This document shows, one piece after another, positions 1-12,100 of a stretch of DNA of 64,000 bases (position 1 is its first letter; each line of letters starts with the position of its first letter). The position numbers and the translations under genes are program-made. The notes under the pieces were generated by a model, which saw only the letters and a program-made list of their open reading frames with translations, ran no database searches and was not told the origin of the DNA. The stretch is from Poa pratensis. Taxonomy: Eukaryota; Streptophyta; Magnoliopsida; Poales; Poaceae. The stretch spans positions 140,507,733 through 140,571,732 of the forward strand of contig CAMZMU010000052.1 in assembly GCA_947311845.1 (NCBI GenBank), written 5' to 3'.

Positions 1-99
1 TAATCTGTTCAACTACAATATTGGTTCTTTTCCCATGAAATACTTAGGAGTCCCAGTTTCGCATAGGAAACTGTTAATCTCTGATCTGAATTTTGTGGT

Positions 100-1701
100 T
101 GATACGTGCAAGACACACGTTCGTTGGGAGGCCCCAAGAGGAAGGTATGATGAGCGTAGCAGCAAGTTTTCCCTCAGTTAGAAACCAAGCTTTAATCGAA
201 CCAGTAGGAGATCAAGGACACTTCTGGAAGGTTGTTGGTGAAAAAGTGTAGTGCGGCGCAACACCAGGGATTCCGGTGCCAACGTGGAACCTGCACAACA
301 CAATCAAACTACTTTGCCCCAACTTAATAGTGAGGTTGTCAATCTCACCGGCTTGCTGAAAACAAAGGATTAGATGTATAGTGTGAAAAATGATGTTTGT
401 TTGCAGATAATGAAATGAAACAGTGTTTGCAGTAGGTTGTATTATCAATGTAAAAGAATGGACCGGGGTCCACAGTTCACTAGTGGTGTCTCTCCATAAT
501 AAATAACTGACATGTTGGGTAAACAAATTACAGCTGGGCAATTGACAAAATAGAGAAGTGCATAACAATGCATGTACAAGTCAAGATGTCTACTATGATA
601 TTTACTTGGGCATTACAACGTGATTCATAGACCGTAATCCAACTGCATCTATGACTAATAATCCACCTTCAGGTTAGCATTCGCACCCCTTTCAGTATTA
701 AGTTGCAAGCAACAGATTATTGCATTAAGTAAAGTGCATAATGTAACCAATACAATTATCCTTAGACAAAGCATCATTGTTTTACCCCTAGTGGCAACAG
801 CACATCCACAACCTTAGAGGTTGCTGTCACTCCCCCAGATTAAATAGAGACTGAACCCACTATCTAGTATAAATACTCCCTCTTGGAGTTACAAGCATCA
901 ACTTGGCCAGAGCATCTACTAGTAGCGGAGAGCATGCAAGATCATAAATAACATACACATGATACTTCAATAATTAACTTGACATAGTACTCAATATTCA
1001 TCGGATCCCAGCAAACACAACATGTAGCATTACAATAATATGATCTTGATCATGATAGGCAGCTCACAAGATCTAAACATGATGGCACAAGAGGAGAAGA
1101 CAACCATCTAGCTACTGCTATGGACCCATAGTCCAAGGATGAAATACTCACGCATCACTCCGGAGGCGGGCATGACGATGTAGAGCCCTCCGGTGATGAT
1201 TCCCCTCTCTGGCAGGGTGCCGGGAAGAGCTTCAGAACCCGCCCGAGTTAGGGTTCACGCGGCAGCGGCTCTAGAACTTTTCGTGGAATATGACTCGGGT
1301 ATTTAGGTTTTTCCCGAACAGATGAATTTATAGGCGAAGGGGCAACGTCGGTGGACACCCGTGGGCCCCTCACCACGTCACGGCGCGGCAGAGGGTGGGG
1401 CCGCGCCGCCACGTGGTGAGGACGCCTCGGTGCTCCTCTTCGTTTCTCCTCTGGTTTCCGTGTACGTGACAGAAAAATAGGGACCTGGGCTTTTGTTTCG
1501 TCCAATTCCGAGAATATTTTCAGAACAGCTTTTCTAGAATACAAAAACAGCAGAAAACAGAAACTGGCACTGTGGCATCTTGTTAATAGTTTAGTCCCAG
1601 AAAATGCATAAAATCGATATAAAGTGTAAATAAAACATGTAGCAATTGGTATAATATAAGCATGGAACATTAGAAATTATGGATACGTTGGAGACGTATC
1701 A
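100..1701 (-). mobile_element. Solo LTR of a Ty3/gypsy retrotransposon
   Basis: Read on the minus strand, the LTR begins TGATACGTCTCC and ends CACGTATCA. It is flanked by a perfect 5-bp target duplication GTGGT (95-99 and 1702-1706). No internal retrotransposon sequence remains, so this is a solo LTR left by LTR-LTR recombination. A second, diverged copy of the same LTR is at 58494-60103, attached to internal sequence. On the minus strand a TATA-like CCTATAAATTC lies at about 1325-1336, the probable LTR promoter. The insertion splits the LINE reading frame. The length, about 1.6 kb, suits Sabrina/WHAM-like Triticeae elements, but I cannot verify the family name. Confidence 0.93.
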
Positions 1702-3025
1702 GTGGTCTCAAAAATTCAGAAAAAGTTGGGTAATTTGCAGCCAGCCTCGACGGGTGGGAAGTCTGTCAAGATTGACTCGTCTTAGTAACGTACCCACTTA
1801 CCTTATGGGGATGTACTTCTTCCTGATGGCATTCTTCGGAAAAGTGATTCAGCTAGAGCGGACTATTACTGGGAAGATAAGGGGGGGACACAAATACCAC
1901 ATGGTGAGATGGGATAGGCTTTGTAGGCCCAAAGAATTTGGTGGAATGGGTTTTGCTGATACAAGGACCAGAAATATTGCTTTGTTGGCAAAATGGATTT
2001 TGAAACTATAGCGGGGCGACGAGGATCTGAGCTGTCAGATTCTTAGGAAAAAATATCTTGGGCAGGGGAGTTTTTTTCAATCAGAGCACGCCGGGGCGTC
2101 GCATTTTTGGAAGGGCTTACACGCAATTAAAAAATGGGTGGAAAAGGGTGTTCGTTATCATTTGGGTTATGGTGAAAAAGCAAGATTTTGGCAAGATGTG
2201 TGGTTTGAGCAGGTGCAGCTGAAGTTTCGTTTTCCTTCTCTTTTTGCTTGTTGTGAGGACCCTGAGATAGTTGTGGCGAGAGTTATCACGGGGGGAGGTT
2301 TGAACTTACAGTTCATTAGGTCTTTTGGGCCATCGGAGGTGGCAGAGTGGGGTCAAATTTGCACTCTGCTTGAGCAGGTTGTGCTTGGCCAGCATTCGGA
2401 TGTGGGTTACTGGGCGCTCACAAAAGATGGAGCTTACACGTCTAAATCTCTATATCACCAGATCTGTAACCCCGGAGTGTATGACTCTCGAGTTATGGAG
2501 CCGTGGAAAGCTTATATGCCGCTGAAGAACAAATTTTTTACTTGGATGTGTTACAAAGGTAGAGTGCAGGTTACAGCTGATCTCATTTCGAAAGGGTGGC
2601 CGGGGGAGCCAGGTTGCAAAATGTGTGGCGAGTTGGAGACTGCTTCACATCTTCTTTTTGGTTGCCCTCTCTCGCATTTTGTTTGGTGGTGTATTAAGCA
2701 AGCTTTAAACTGGGATCATCCTCCTGTTAGTTATGATGACTTCATTGAGGTTGCGATGGGCAAAACTGGGGTGAAAAACAATCGTCTTATCTGGGGAGTT
2801 ATGGGAGCTATTGCTTGGTCGATTTGGACAAGCAGGAATGATGTTGTTTTTAATGGTAAACTTAATTCCTCGGTACTAACCAACGTTTATAAAACCATCT
2901 CTTTTCTTTCACAGTGGATCATTCTCTTGCCGGAAAAGCTTAAAGAAGCGGGGAGGAAACTCATCGAGAAGCTGCAGGGGTGCGTCAGGAAATATCAACT
3001 CGTTGTTCGACATGGAGTGGGCTAG
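1702..3025 (+). pseudogene. LINE ORF2 remnant: reverse transcriptase C-terminus plus zf-RVT domain
   Basis: The coding potential is split among frames. 1702-2011 holds the end of the reverse-transcriptase region, including NVPTYLMGMYF and FGGMGFADTRTRNIALLAKW. 2138-3025 is a 295-codon open stretch carrying the zinc-binding C-terminal region (cysteines in CKMCG, histidine in ASHLL) and a tryptophan-rich tail (WSIWTSRND). In active LINEs this protein nicks the target and reverse-transcribes the element RNA. Here the frame is broken by indels, a stop near 2011 and the solo LTR upstream, so it is not functional. Confidence 0.8.
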
Positions 3026-3271
3026 AGGGTCTGTTCATTTTGTTAATGAGATGCTTGTATCTTTTAGTAGCAGAAGTTCGTTTTTACTATTTCCTATCAT
3101 GTTCTGTCTTCCGCTCCTGCGAGAGCTGGGTGGTTTGTGCTGCTGGATGGCGGTGGTTGGGTGGTGTTTTTTTCTTTCCTGTTTCTTCCTGCTAGCTAAT
3201 ATGTTAGCTAAACAGTTTCTGTTTGTGTTTGCTTTCCTAAAGCAGGGCTTCTAAGCCTTTTATCTAAAAAA

Positions 3272-3497
3272 CTGAAACATAAAGATGGACCATATAGGCT
3301 CCCTGTTCCGGATAGTCAGCTGACATCCAGGTCCTTTTTTCAAAGATTATGCCTCCAACGTAACGAAATATCTACGCGGCATTCCGACTTAGAGATTGAC
3401 GAGAAGATTTTCCTTTGGTCGTTGTCTTCCCCGCTGTCCAGCAACCATTGATCCGTTGTGGTGGTGCATGCTCGTGTTCACATCTTTAGTTATACAA
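3272..3497. other. Unassigned spacer
   Basis: Short stretch between the LINE end and the first Helitron. I see no ORF of note, repeat or RNA gene. It was probably contiguous with 13308 before the Helitrons inserted. Confidence 0.5.
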
Positions 3498-4649
3498 CTA
3501 GGGGAGGAAGCGCGGACTTCGCCACGCCCGTGGACTCTAAAGATTTTTTGTTTTTTGGAGGGATTTAATTTGAAATTTGGTGAAGATGTTTGGATTTGAA
3601 TTCTTCTAACTCTCACAAAAATGGTCGAATTCGAAGAGAATTTGAAAATTTGCAGTATTCGAATTTAAATTTTGATTGCATGGCGTAATTAGTGAAATTA
3701 TTCGGATTTGAATTCTTCTAACGCTCGCAAAAATGGTCGAATTTGAAGGGAATTTAAAAATTTAAAGTATTCGAATTTAAATTTTGATCGTATGGCGTAA
3801 TTAGCTAGCATTTATTTTTGTAGTCGTTTTGATATATTTTTAATATTTTTCTGATGAATATATTTGAAGTTATTGAATTTGCAATTTTTAGGATTTTTTT
3901 AGAATTGTTTTAATAATCTGAACGGGAAAAAAAGGAAAAGCAAAAAAAAAAACTGAAATCCGAGCCCGCTGTGACGTCGGCACACAGCGGCCGGATCTGC
4001 AGCGGCGGCGATGGCGACGCCGGCGGCGCGCCACCGCGAGGCGGGACGCGCGCGCGGGCTCTTTGGACGCGCCTCGATGCCGGGGTGCTGGAGGTGGCGG
4101 CGCCGCCACGCGTAGGTCGCCGGAGAACGCGCGGGAACGGCGGAAAGCGGCGGCGGACGGCGCGGTCGGCCGCGGCGATCCCGGCGGCCGAACGACGGCG
4201 GGGAGGGCTAGGCGGCGACGGCGGAGCCCGTGGCGGGTTCCGATTTGAGCGGGGAGGAACGGCGCGGCGGCGCCGGCGACCACGGTGTCGCGCGGGGGGA
4301 GAGGAGAGCCTGCGGGCGGTTTTGCGGAAAAGACCCCGACGTTTCTGGAAATTTCATATAGGCCCCCAGAGGAAAAGAGTGGACCGCGCGTGAATTTTTG
4401 AACGTGGGAGGATGTTTTTGCAAATAAGCGCGGCGACCGGGTGGGTGACCGGCTGGAACCGGGGCGACCGGCCGGTGACCGGGGACGCGTGGCAAGTTGC
4501 GATTGGTAGATAATCGCAGCTACAGTGCGGGGCGGTAGGGAGGCCGACGTGGCCCGATCCTGGCCGTCGATCGCGCGGATCGGACGGCGGGGGGATGCCG
4601 GCGACGTGGACCTATAAGAAGCTGTGGATTCCTCCAGCCTTTATATATA
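3498..4649 (-). mobile_element. Helitron H1 (non-autonomous)
   Basis: On the minus strand the 3' end is a GC hairpin (GCGTGG, loop, CCGCGC) followed after about 12 nt by CTAG, then host T: the standard Helitron 3' signature. The 5' side (4640-4649) ends in TATATATAAAGG and abuts the 3' CTAG of the next Helitron. The body is AT-rich near the 3' end (3540-3960) and very GC-rich in the 5' half (3960-4640). That 5' half carries short blocks shared with the other copies: GATTGGTAGA, GCTACAGT, a GGCCGTCGATC-like segment and CGACGTGG. There is no Rep/helicase coding sequence, so movement would need a helper in trans. The GC-rich open frames look compositional rather than genic. Confidence 0.8.
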
Positions 4650-5846
4650 CTAGGTAACCCGGTGCAGCGACACGCTGCGCCCTGTGGATCAACTCATATG
4701 ATGAACTTTATTGTTTGTGTAGCAGTGATAAATGTCGATAGTGATTACCGTCCAACAATTCACGAAATAACTATTTTAAAACGACCATCATCGGGAAATT
4801 ACGGTCAAGACCAAAGGGCTGCGGCGAACAATTGCCGTCAAAGTGTACCGTCGAAGTATTATGTCACTGCCGAGGTTGAAAATAATTGGCTAAGAATTTT
4901 CATCAACGAAGTCGAGAAATCCACATCGAATGAACCATGGGGAAATACGGTTGGCAAAATGTGGCTTTAAACCCTTTCTATTATATTAAATCTATGAAGG
5001 ATACTATTACATGAACTACATATAATAAAGAGAAATGTAAACGTAAATGGTCTAAGTTTACTTGTGCTACATGAATTGCTAAATTAAACAGCAGGATCAT
5101 ATGAACATAGGGGTTTCTCCATGCGTACCTCCGTCCATCAGGTTCGTCCACATACGGAGGCGTGTCAGAGACAATCACCACGGTACCATTCTGTTTTTTT
5201 GTGGTGTGAACATCAGGGATATGCAGGAAAGGGAAAATAGGGCTAACATAATACAAAATATAGGAAGACAAAAGGAAGCATTGTGTACCAACAACGGCAT
5301 ATCATTGTCTAATGCCTATGTTTAACAATCGCATAAACTGTATGCGGTAGAACTGAACTACCAATAGGCATAAAGGGCGTGCAATATGTCTTAATCACCA
5401 GATAGAAAATATCGTTCACAGTGGAATAATAACATATTTACAAAAGCAAACGTCGCATAACTATTTGTGGCAACATAACACAACATAGGAAGAACTTGGC
5501 GCGGCGGCACACCATGTCCTTGGTGAGAATTCCTGTCCAGCATGAAAGACATTGTACAATAAACTTGTCAGTTCTGCAAAGCCAAAAACAATGAAACCAA
5601 GGGTGTGGAACTGAAGCAATTACAAAGAACAAAGAATGGCAATCTATAAGAAACATAAAAGAGAACTTGTTGCTTACGTGTGTATATATATATAGGAATG
5701 GAATTTGAGAGCACAGCCACAGCAGCTGTAAACACTGATAACAAATAAAAAATCACATGAAACTACCATGGTGTTTTCCATGAGACAATTGATGACCGAG
5801 GTCAGTAAAAGCGAAAAAGAGGGACCATTCCTCCTGTCTATCATCC

Positions 5847-6544
5847 AAGGTTTGGACAACATTAAAACAATCAGTATCTAGCTTCACAATATTGCATTAT
5901 TAGGTCCATGCAAACCTACATTGGACGGAAGCAAAAAATATGTTTCATCCTTCTTCAATTGTTACAGAACTATAGGAGCTAATCAATACTCTGGGCTGTG
6001 TGTATATGCTGAGCTGAAGTAACTAACAACATTAACACATGGGGATAGCCGGAAAGAAACTACACAATCAGGACAAAAAGTAGCCTGCATACATCAACAT
6101 ATTTTGATTATTGAGAGTTCAGAAATACATTCATCACTCAATGATATCCATGAAGAAAAGTTGTTTTAAACGATGAAATAAACTTGTGATAAGCAAAGGT
6201 TTGGACAACATTAAAACAATCAGTATCTAGCTTCACAATATTGCATTATTAGGTCCATGCAAACCTACATTGGACGGAAGCAAAAAATATGTTTCATCCT
6301 TCTTCAATTGTTACAGAACTATAGGAGCTAATCAATACTCTGGGCTGTGTGTATATGCTGAGCTGAAGTAACTAACAACATTAACACATGGGGATAGCCG
6401 GAAAGAAACTACACAATCAGGACAAAAAGTAGCCTGCATACATCAACATATTTTGATTATTGAGAGTTCAGAAATACATTCATCACTCAATGATATCCAT
6501 GAAGAAAAGTTGTTTTAAACGATGAAATAAACCTGTGATAAGCT
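5847..6544. repeat. 349-bp tandem duplication inside H2
   Basis: Two nearly identical units, 5847-6195 and 6196-6544, start AAGGTTTGGACAAC and end near GTGATAAGC. They differ at only a few bases (for example AAACTTGTG versus AAACCTGTG), so the duplication is recent relative to the element. Confidence 0.95.
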
Positions 6545-9066
6545 AGTGGAGTTGCGTAGTAGTCAACCTTAGCAATGTTGTTTCTTATTTCAGGAAAAAG
6601 ATAAAATAATGGTAATTGGATCCAGTAACCTGCTAATCAACCAATCTCGGATGCAATCGCAGGATATGTACTTTTCATACTACATCTAGTATAGATAGAT
6701 CTGTGGCATGACACATAATATGGATGTGAACCCATCTATAAATTTACCGATGATCATCGTAAAATAATCAACATAACGATTGAAGTAAACTGTGGCGAAA
6801 ATACGGGGCGTTGGATTGGGGAATCTGAATTAACCTGATACGTCGAGTGGACCAAAACACTGTTGAGGACAGCGGCAGCTCCAGACTCGTCCTTGCCATC
6901 ACGTGCAGTACCTGCAGGCGATGAGCATGGTCGTTTGGGCCTGCAAATTCATCATTTCCCTGGCTTCCGCCTAGACACCTCACGGACACAACCCCTGGTC
7001 ATGGTCACAATGAGGCTAATATGATGCACTAATACAGCTAAAACTTGGCAAAGACCACATCATGACATTACCGGAAGCTGAATACCATAGTAAACAAAAC
7101 AAAAAAAAACAAACTGGAAAATGAGTAAAGGTGGAGCAGAGCAAAATGAAAAGGAGGCAAACCATTGTCGAGATACATCGGACATGTGAAGCAAGGGACA
7201 TGTAACTTCAGTGGTTTTGTTACAACTTCAAAATGTATCAAAAACACCCAATTCGATTCTTCAAACAGACAACTAATATTTAATATAATAGTCTATGATA
7301 TCTGTAAGGTATATATTCCTTTTGCATAATGAAGTGGAAAATTAATAATATTTTCTTGTATGAGAATCTTTCACTTTCTACCTAATCACACTGGTGAACT
7401 GTAATAATTATATTGTACTTTGTCATAATACTTTTCAAGATCAATGCTTCATACACAATCATGCAAAGAGCTAAACATGTAGATTTAGGAAAGAGTTGCA
7501 AAACAAAGTGTGGAGTTCTCTAAACAGAACGAATGGTTTAGTTAATTGATATGATCAGATATGGGCATTAGTGTATTCTGAAATGGGGCAACTGTCACTG
7601 AATTGATCACTGTAAATTGGAGCCACAATATAGTTGTTGGTTAATTGCAGCAATTGGCGTTCACAGCCTAAAAACTCTAGTTCTGCTACCGAAACAAAGG
7701 AAAGTATAATTATGTAGAAAGATAAATGAAAACAAAACCATGAAATGTGGGTACTCCCCCCACAGGTTCAAATATAATCTAGAAGAAAACATTTTTCTTT
7801 TCGCACTTAAAAGGCGATCCATCTTTCGTGGCTACATTTTAGAAAATTCAGTATAAAAGGTCATTTGTGCAGTACTAAAATCATGGAAACTACTTAAAGG
7901 TGTAATTACTGAAGACATTAGCTATCAATTAGAAAGTTTTAGGCATACTGGTTCAGCAAAATCCATCCTATGCCTGCATAAATTCCATATCTGCCAACGG
8001 CAGCCAATCTGGTTCAGTTAGAACACATAAATTACTTTTATGCAACCACAGATACATCTCGCTTCCGATTGCAAAGTCTTTTCCAAACCAGGCAGTAGCA
8101 TCGTGTTCCCAAACAGCCGGCAATAGTGATGTTTCTAGTGCGTTGAGGATACAATGAACTCACATGTATAAATCTTGATTGCAAGACTATGTTCCTGAAC
8201 TGAATCTAATCTAGATTCCATACAAACAGACTTTAGGAAAAGTGAAGTACAGATTCAGAAAACGAACCTTGATTTTCCAGTGTTGCAGCGTATGCGGACA
8301 GAAAGAGACTATGCCCTCGAGTTGGAAACGGCCGGCTACCGGACGCCGGGGCCGTGAGGGATGACTGCATCCGGCGGTGCAGTACGACGGTGTGGGCAGG
8401 GCGTCCTGGCGGCGGTTGGGGAACGGATCGAATTCCATTGCCGACCACGCAGCCGAGGGTACATAGCAAGGCGGACGAATCGGCCGGAGCGCTCGGCAGA
8501 GGAAATTGCGGCGAGCCGAACTGGGGCAAAAAATGGCCATATGGTCACTGGAACGGCGGCGTTAACCGCCGGAACGGAGCACCAGGGCGGCACATGGCGG
8601 TACGCCGAACCAGAACGCGAGCGGCAGGCAGAGGTGGTCGCGCGGATGCGGCGCTCCGGCACGCATCCCTCGGCGAGGAGGTGTAGGGCGGCGCGGCGGA
8701 GACGCCCGTGGCCGAGGATTTGGTCGGGGAGGCGCGAGGAGGCGGCGATGCGCGCCGGCGCCGACGACGACCCGCGGCGTCGCGGGAGAGAGAGAGGGAG
8801 ACCATGTTCTGCGGTTGTTTTGCAAAACAGTCCCTGCCCTTTCCGCAAATTGCTATCAAGTCCTTTGCGGGCTTTTTTTGCAAAATCATCACGCCGGGAA
8901 GACGTGTCGCCGCGTGATTGGAAGAAATTGCTGTGCTACAGTAATACTGTAGCATCATGGTTTTTGGCGTGATCTGGGTTATCTGTGCGGTTGATCGGAC
9001 TGCCAGAATTTTGGGGTGACGTGGATAGTGCGAGAGGAAGCGAATCATGGGTACTTTTATATACTA

Positions 9067-9189
9067 CTCCCTCCGTCCCAAAATAAGTGTCTCAATTTTG
9101 CACAAAAGTGAATGTATCTATACATGTTTCATGTCTAGATACATCAACTTTTTGACAAATCTAAGACCGTTATTGTTGGACGGAGGGAG
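9067..9189. mobile_element. Stowaway MITE (Tc1/mariner type)
   Basis: Inverted ends CTCCCTCCGTCC and GGACGGAGGGAG flank a 123-bp element with TA target duplication (9065-9066 and 9190-9191). There is no coding capacity. It sits exactly at the junction between the 5' terminus of H2 and the 3' terminus of H3. Confidence 0.95.
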
Positions 9190-9191
9190 TA

Positions 9192-12100
9192 CTAGGGATC
9201 TTAGCGCGGCAATGCCGCGCCCGTTTGATAAATTTCAAATATCTTTTTAATTTTTTTGTTGAAATATGAATATTATTTGAATTCGGAAGAATTTGCGCTT
9301 GAAAGAATGTTGAGATTTTGGAAGTTGTCCGTATTGGAATGTATTCAAATTTGTATTCTTTTAATGTTAACAAAATAATCAGATTTGGAAGGTATTTATA
9401 ATTCTAAAATATGTAAATGTGAAATTTGAGTTGGAATGATCAAATAGATTTTGAAAATCGTACAATTTGGAATTTATTCAAATTTAAATTCTTTTAGTGT
9501 TTACCAAATGGTCAGGTTTGAAAGTTATATAGAATTTTGGATTATTCAAATTTGTAATCTGAGTTGGAATGCTCAAATATGATTGTTTTTTCTATAAAAT
9601 TATCCATATATAGGCTAATTTGAATTATTTAAACTTATTTATTTTTTGTCCAAAATAGTTAACATATTTTTTCCCTAGCATTCTGATATATTTTTTATAT
9701 TTTGTCGATGGGTATTTATAGAATTTTTTCCGTTTTCTGCATGTTGAGCTAAAGGCCGCACGCCTCGCCCATGAGATATGTCAATATTTCAAAGGATCTT
9801 ATACGTAATGAGCATAGAAGCAATGGAAATAAGTGTAGTAACCGTAATATCAGAGTACAAACAAAACTTCAACGGAAAGAGCACAGAAGCAGCAGCGGGC
9901 AGACTGCATTATTAAAAACTGGATGTAATTTCATAGCTAAGTTTGCTTACACAGATGTTGAGCACCAGAACTGAAGGAATGCATGGCTTCCTGAACGCAC
10001 ATCTGAATACAAAACAATCTAGGAAAACGATATACAGACTATCTGGAGCCATCAAAATACATGTAGACTAACTGCTTCGAAAAAGTAAAGTAAAGAATGT
10101 CCTAGGGTGGGGAATTATTTACGTCGGTTTGAAGACTACCCAAGCATCAATATCAGCCCGTCTCCGCAAACATGACAGAAAAAACAATAGGTTACCCACT
10201 CCCTGAGGTGAGCTAGACACAAACCGACAACTCATCGGCGGCCCAACAATTTTGTGTGAAAGACGAAAAGCCAGAATGCAGCTCTATAGGCCTGTGTGTC
10301 GAAGACGAAGAGGTAGAGTACCAAGTGATTGAAGCGGCTGAGTCGGACTACACACAAACGCCAACACCACTGAACTGTGGAATAGAGACACACAGTTAGT
10401 TACCGAGATATGTAAAAGGGACCTGACAGACTGATGGTACATGAAGAGGTGCAGTTGTAGGCAGAGTGAAATAAAAAGGGGAATAAGGACATCTACATAC
10501 ATAGATGAGAAAGAGGTAGGTGTAAGTTTCTGACCTATCCGCTTGTCGTTGGAAGTTACATAACAATGGCGATGTAATTTTCAGGTTGTAAACACTAGTA
10601 AGAAAACAAAATGCTAATGAGTACCAAGTACAGTACGAAGTAGCAATAATTGTCTAGAAATCTGAACTCTATTTTAGACTTCACAGTGGGAAGCAAATCT
10701 AGAAGAAATGCATTGGAGAATACAGTATCATATAAGGCCATATAAGAAACCATAGACATATCAAGCGGCCAGGCATAGTCATTGCTTCATAAAACATGTC
10801 ATTACAATTCCAAAATAACAACGAACCCAAGCATATAATATTACATATGCTTAATAATCACTCAACTCCATAGATAACATAGTGACAGTGACATCATTTA
10901 TAAAATCTACATGGAGAAAACTAAATATGTCAATGATGCATAATTGTCAAGCACAATCCAGAAGATAGCGTTGCATAAAACAATGAACTAAAAAAAAATC
11001 AATCATATAGACACATCTAGTTAGCCTCTGATCACAACATGTAGGCCTTTTCCTCTTAACTCTTCACTGCCAAAATTGTATAAGCATCCCAGGAAAAGAC
11101 GAAGTAATATTTGGTAATAATAAGTACAGTGAGAATAAACTACAAATTCCGTATATGTAGACATAATTTAGGCAGGGTTGCATAGACGCTCAAGCGAAAC
11201 ATTCCACTTATGAAGAAGAGAGCTCATATATAATTTCATAGTACTATCTAGTTAGTGCATTCTTGTATCAATCTAAAGGCCAAAATATTCAGGAGTTGCA
11301 TATTGTGTACATAAGGTTACTTATTCAGTTGGGGAGCAATTTATAAAATTGTGAATGAAAAAATGTGTAGAATATATATGCCCAATAAAGTATATCTAAC
11401 TGACCAGGTTCTAGGGAGGCCAAAAACAGTAGGGAGTTCAACAACCCCAGTTGAGCAACTTATGTTGCACAAAAGAAGCCTAAGAAAATGTAACATACTA
11501 CATAGGAAAGCATTGCAACTAAACAATTCTCACTGTACTTCTCTAATATTGGTAGAAAAATTCAATGTTTAGAAGTAGTCACGCCCTTAACAGAAAAATA
11601 TACTAACATAACCTATGTAGAGAAGAAACTTCAGCAAAGGCAAGGCACTAAGTAGGAGCAGGTGCATGTGTCGTTTGTGCATTTCTTCTGTATCTAAAAT
11701 ATCGACAATACAAAAGGTAAAATGACATTGGATCAATTTCACCAACTTGCGATGGAACAACAGTACTAAAAACCAAAGGGCCTTTCATCTGTACCTTTAG
11801 TTGCAATTGGTGAATTGGCATCACTCTTGGCAGTAATTAACCAAGCCTGGTACTTGTAGAATGAGCAAGGTGCCATCAGTATTTTAATGGAGCTGTTTGA
11901 TAAAAAATAGCTCGTATAAGAGACCTTCCGAATCGGTGAATACCTCTAGCAGTACAATCAATCCAGAAGCTCATGCAATTAGTCAATCTAAGCCGTAACT
12001 TATTAGCCGGTAAATAATAGGAATGGCTCGATAAGAGATCATGCAAAGAAGTTGGAGGAAGAAACCAGCGGAGAATTTACCTTGAGAGGTTGAGTCCTTG

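Larger units (their letters stand above)
1..3271 (+). mobile_element. Decayed LINE (non-LTR retrotransposon), interrupted by a solo LTR
   Basis: Bases 1-99 translate to the reverse-transcriptase thumb motif typical of plant L1-type LINEs (FPMKYLGVPVSHRKL), and the same reading continues after the solo LTR at 1702. Downstream (about 1890-2010) comes the MVRWDRLCRPKEFGGMGF block, and 2138-3025 encodes the C-terminal zinc-binding reverse-transcriptase region (zf-RVT: CKMCGELETASHLLFGCPLSH) ending at a TAG near 3025. The frame changes several times between 1702 and 2140 and an in-frame stop occurs near 2011, so it cannot make a full ORF2 product. The 3' untranslated part ends around 3271 in a short A-rich run. 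The 5' part lies outside the window. Identity as a LINE is secure; the exact 3' end is approximate. Confidence 0.85.
4650..9191 (-). mobile_element. Helitron H2 (non-autonomous)
   Basis: The 3' end on the minus strand is the hairpin GCAGCG-TGT-CGCTGC, then 14 nt, then CTAG at 4650-4653, the same spacing as in H3 and H4. The 5' end is TATATAAAAGTACCC near 9050-9066, now interrupted by a Stowaway MITE and directly followed by the 3' CTAG of H3. The 5' kilobase (8230-9050) is the GC-rich family module. Short exon-like stretches bounded by plausible splice sites on the minus strand (for example about 5100-5250 and 6830-6920) hint at captured gene pieces whose origin I do not recognise. A 349-bp tandem duplication lies inside. 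No long ORF or Rep/helicase is present. The rest of 4970-8200 is AT-rich with nothing recognisable. Confidence 0.8.

Noticed and set aside
1248..1670. Minus-strand ORF in the solo LTR, with a counterpart at 59653-60072
   Set aside because: It recurs because both are LTR copies. Frames diverge between the copies and resemble no retroviral or host protein.
3960..4640. Arginine/alanine-rich proteins in GC-rich stretches (also 8230-8900, 12430-13190, 32360-32780, 63343-63813)
   Set aside because: Open frames occur on both strands in several frames at once, lack domains and do not agree between Helitron copies. Only the SPB1-like piece in H3 looks like real protein sequence.
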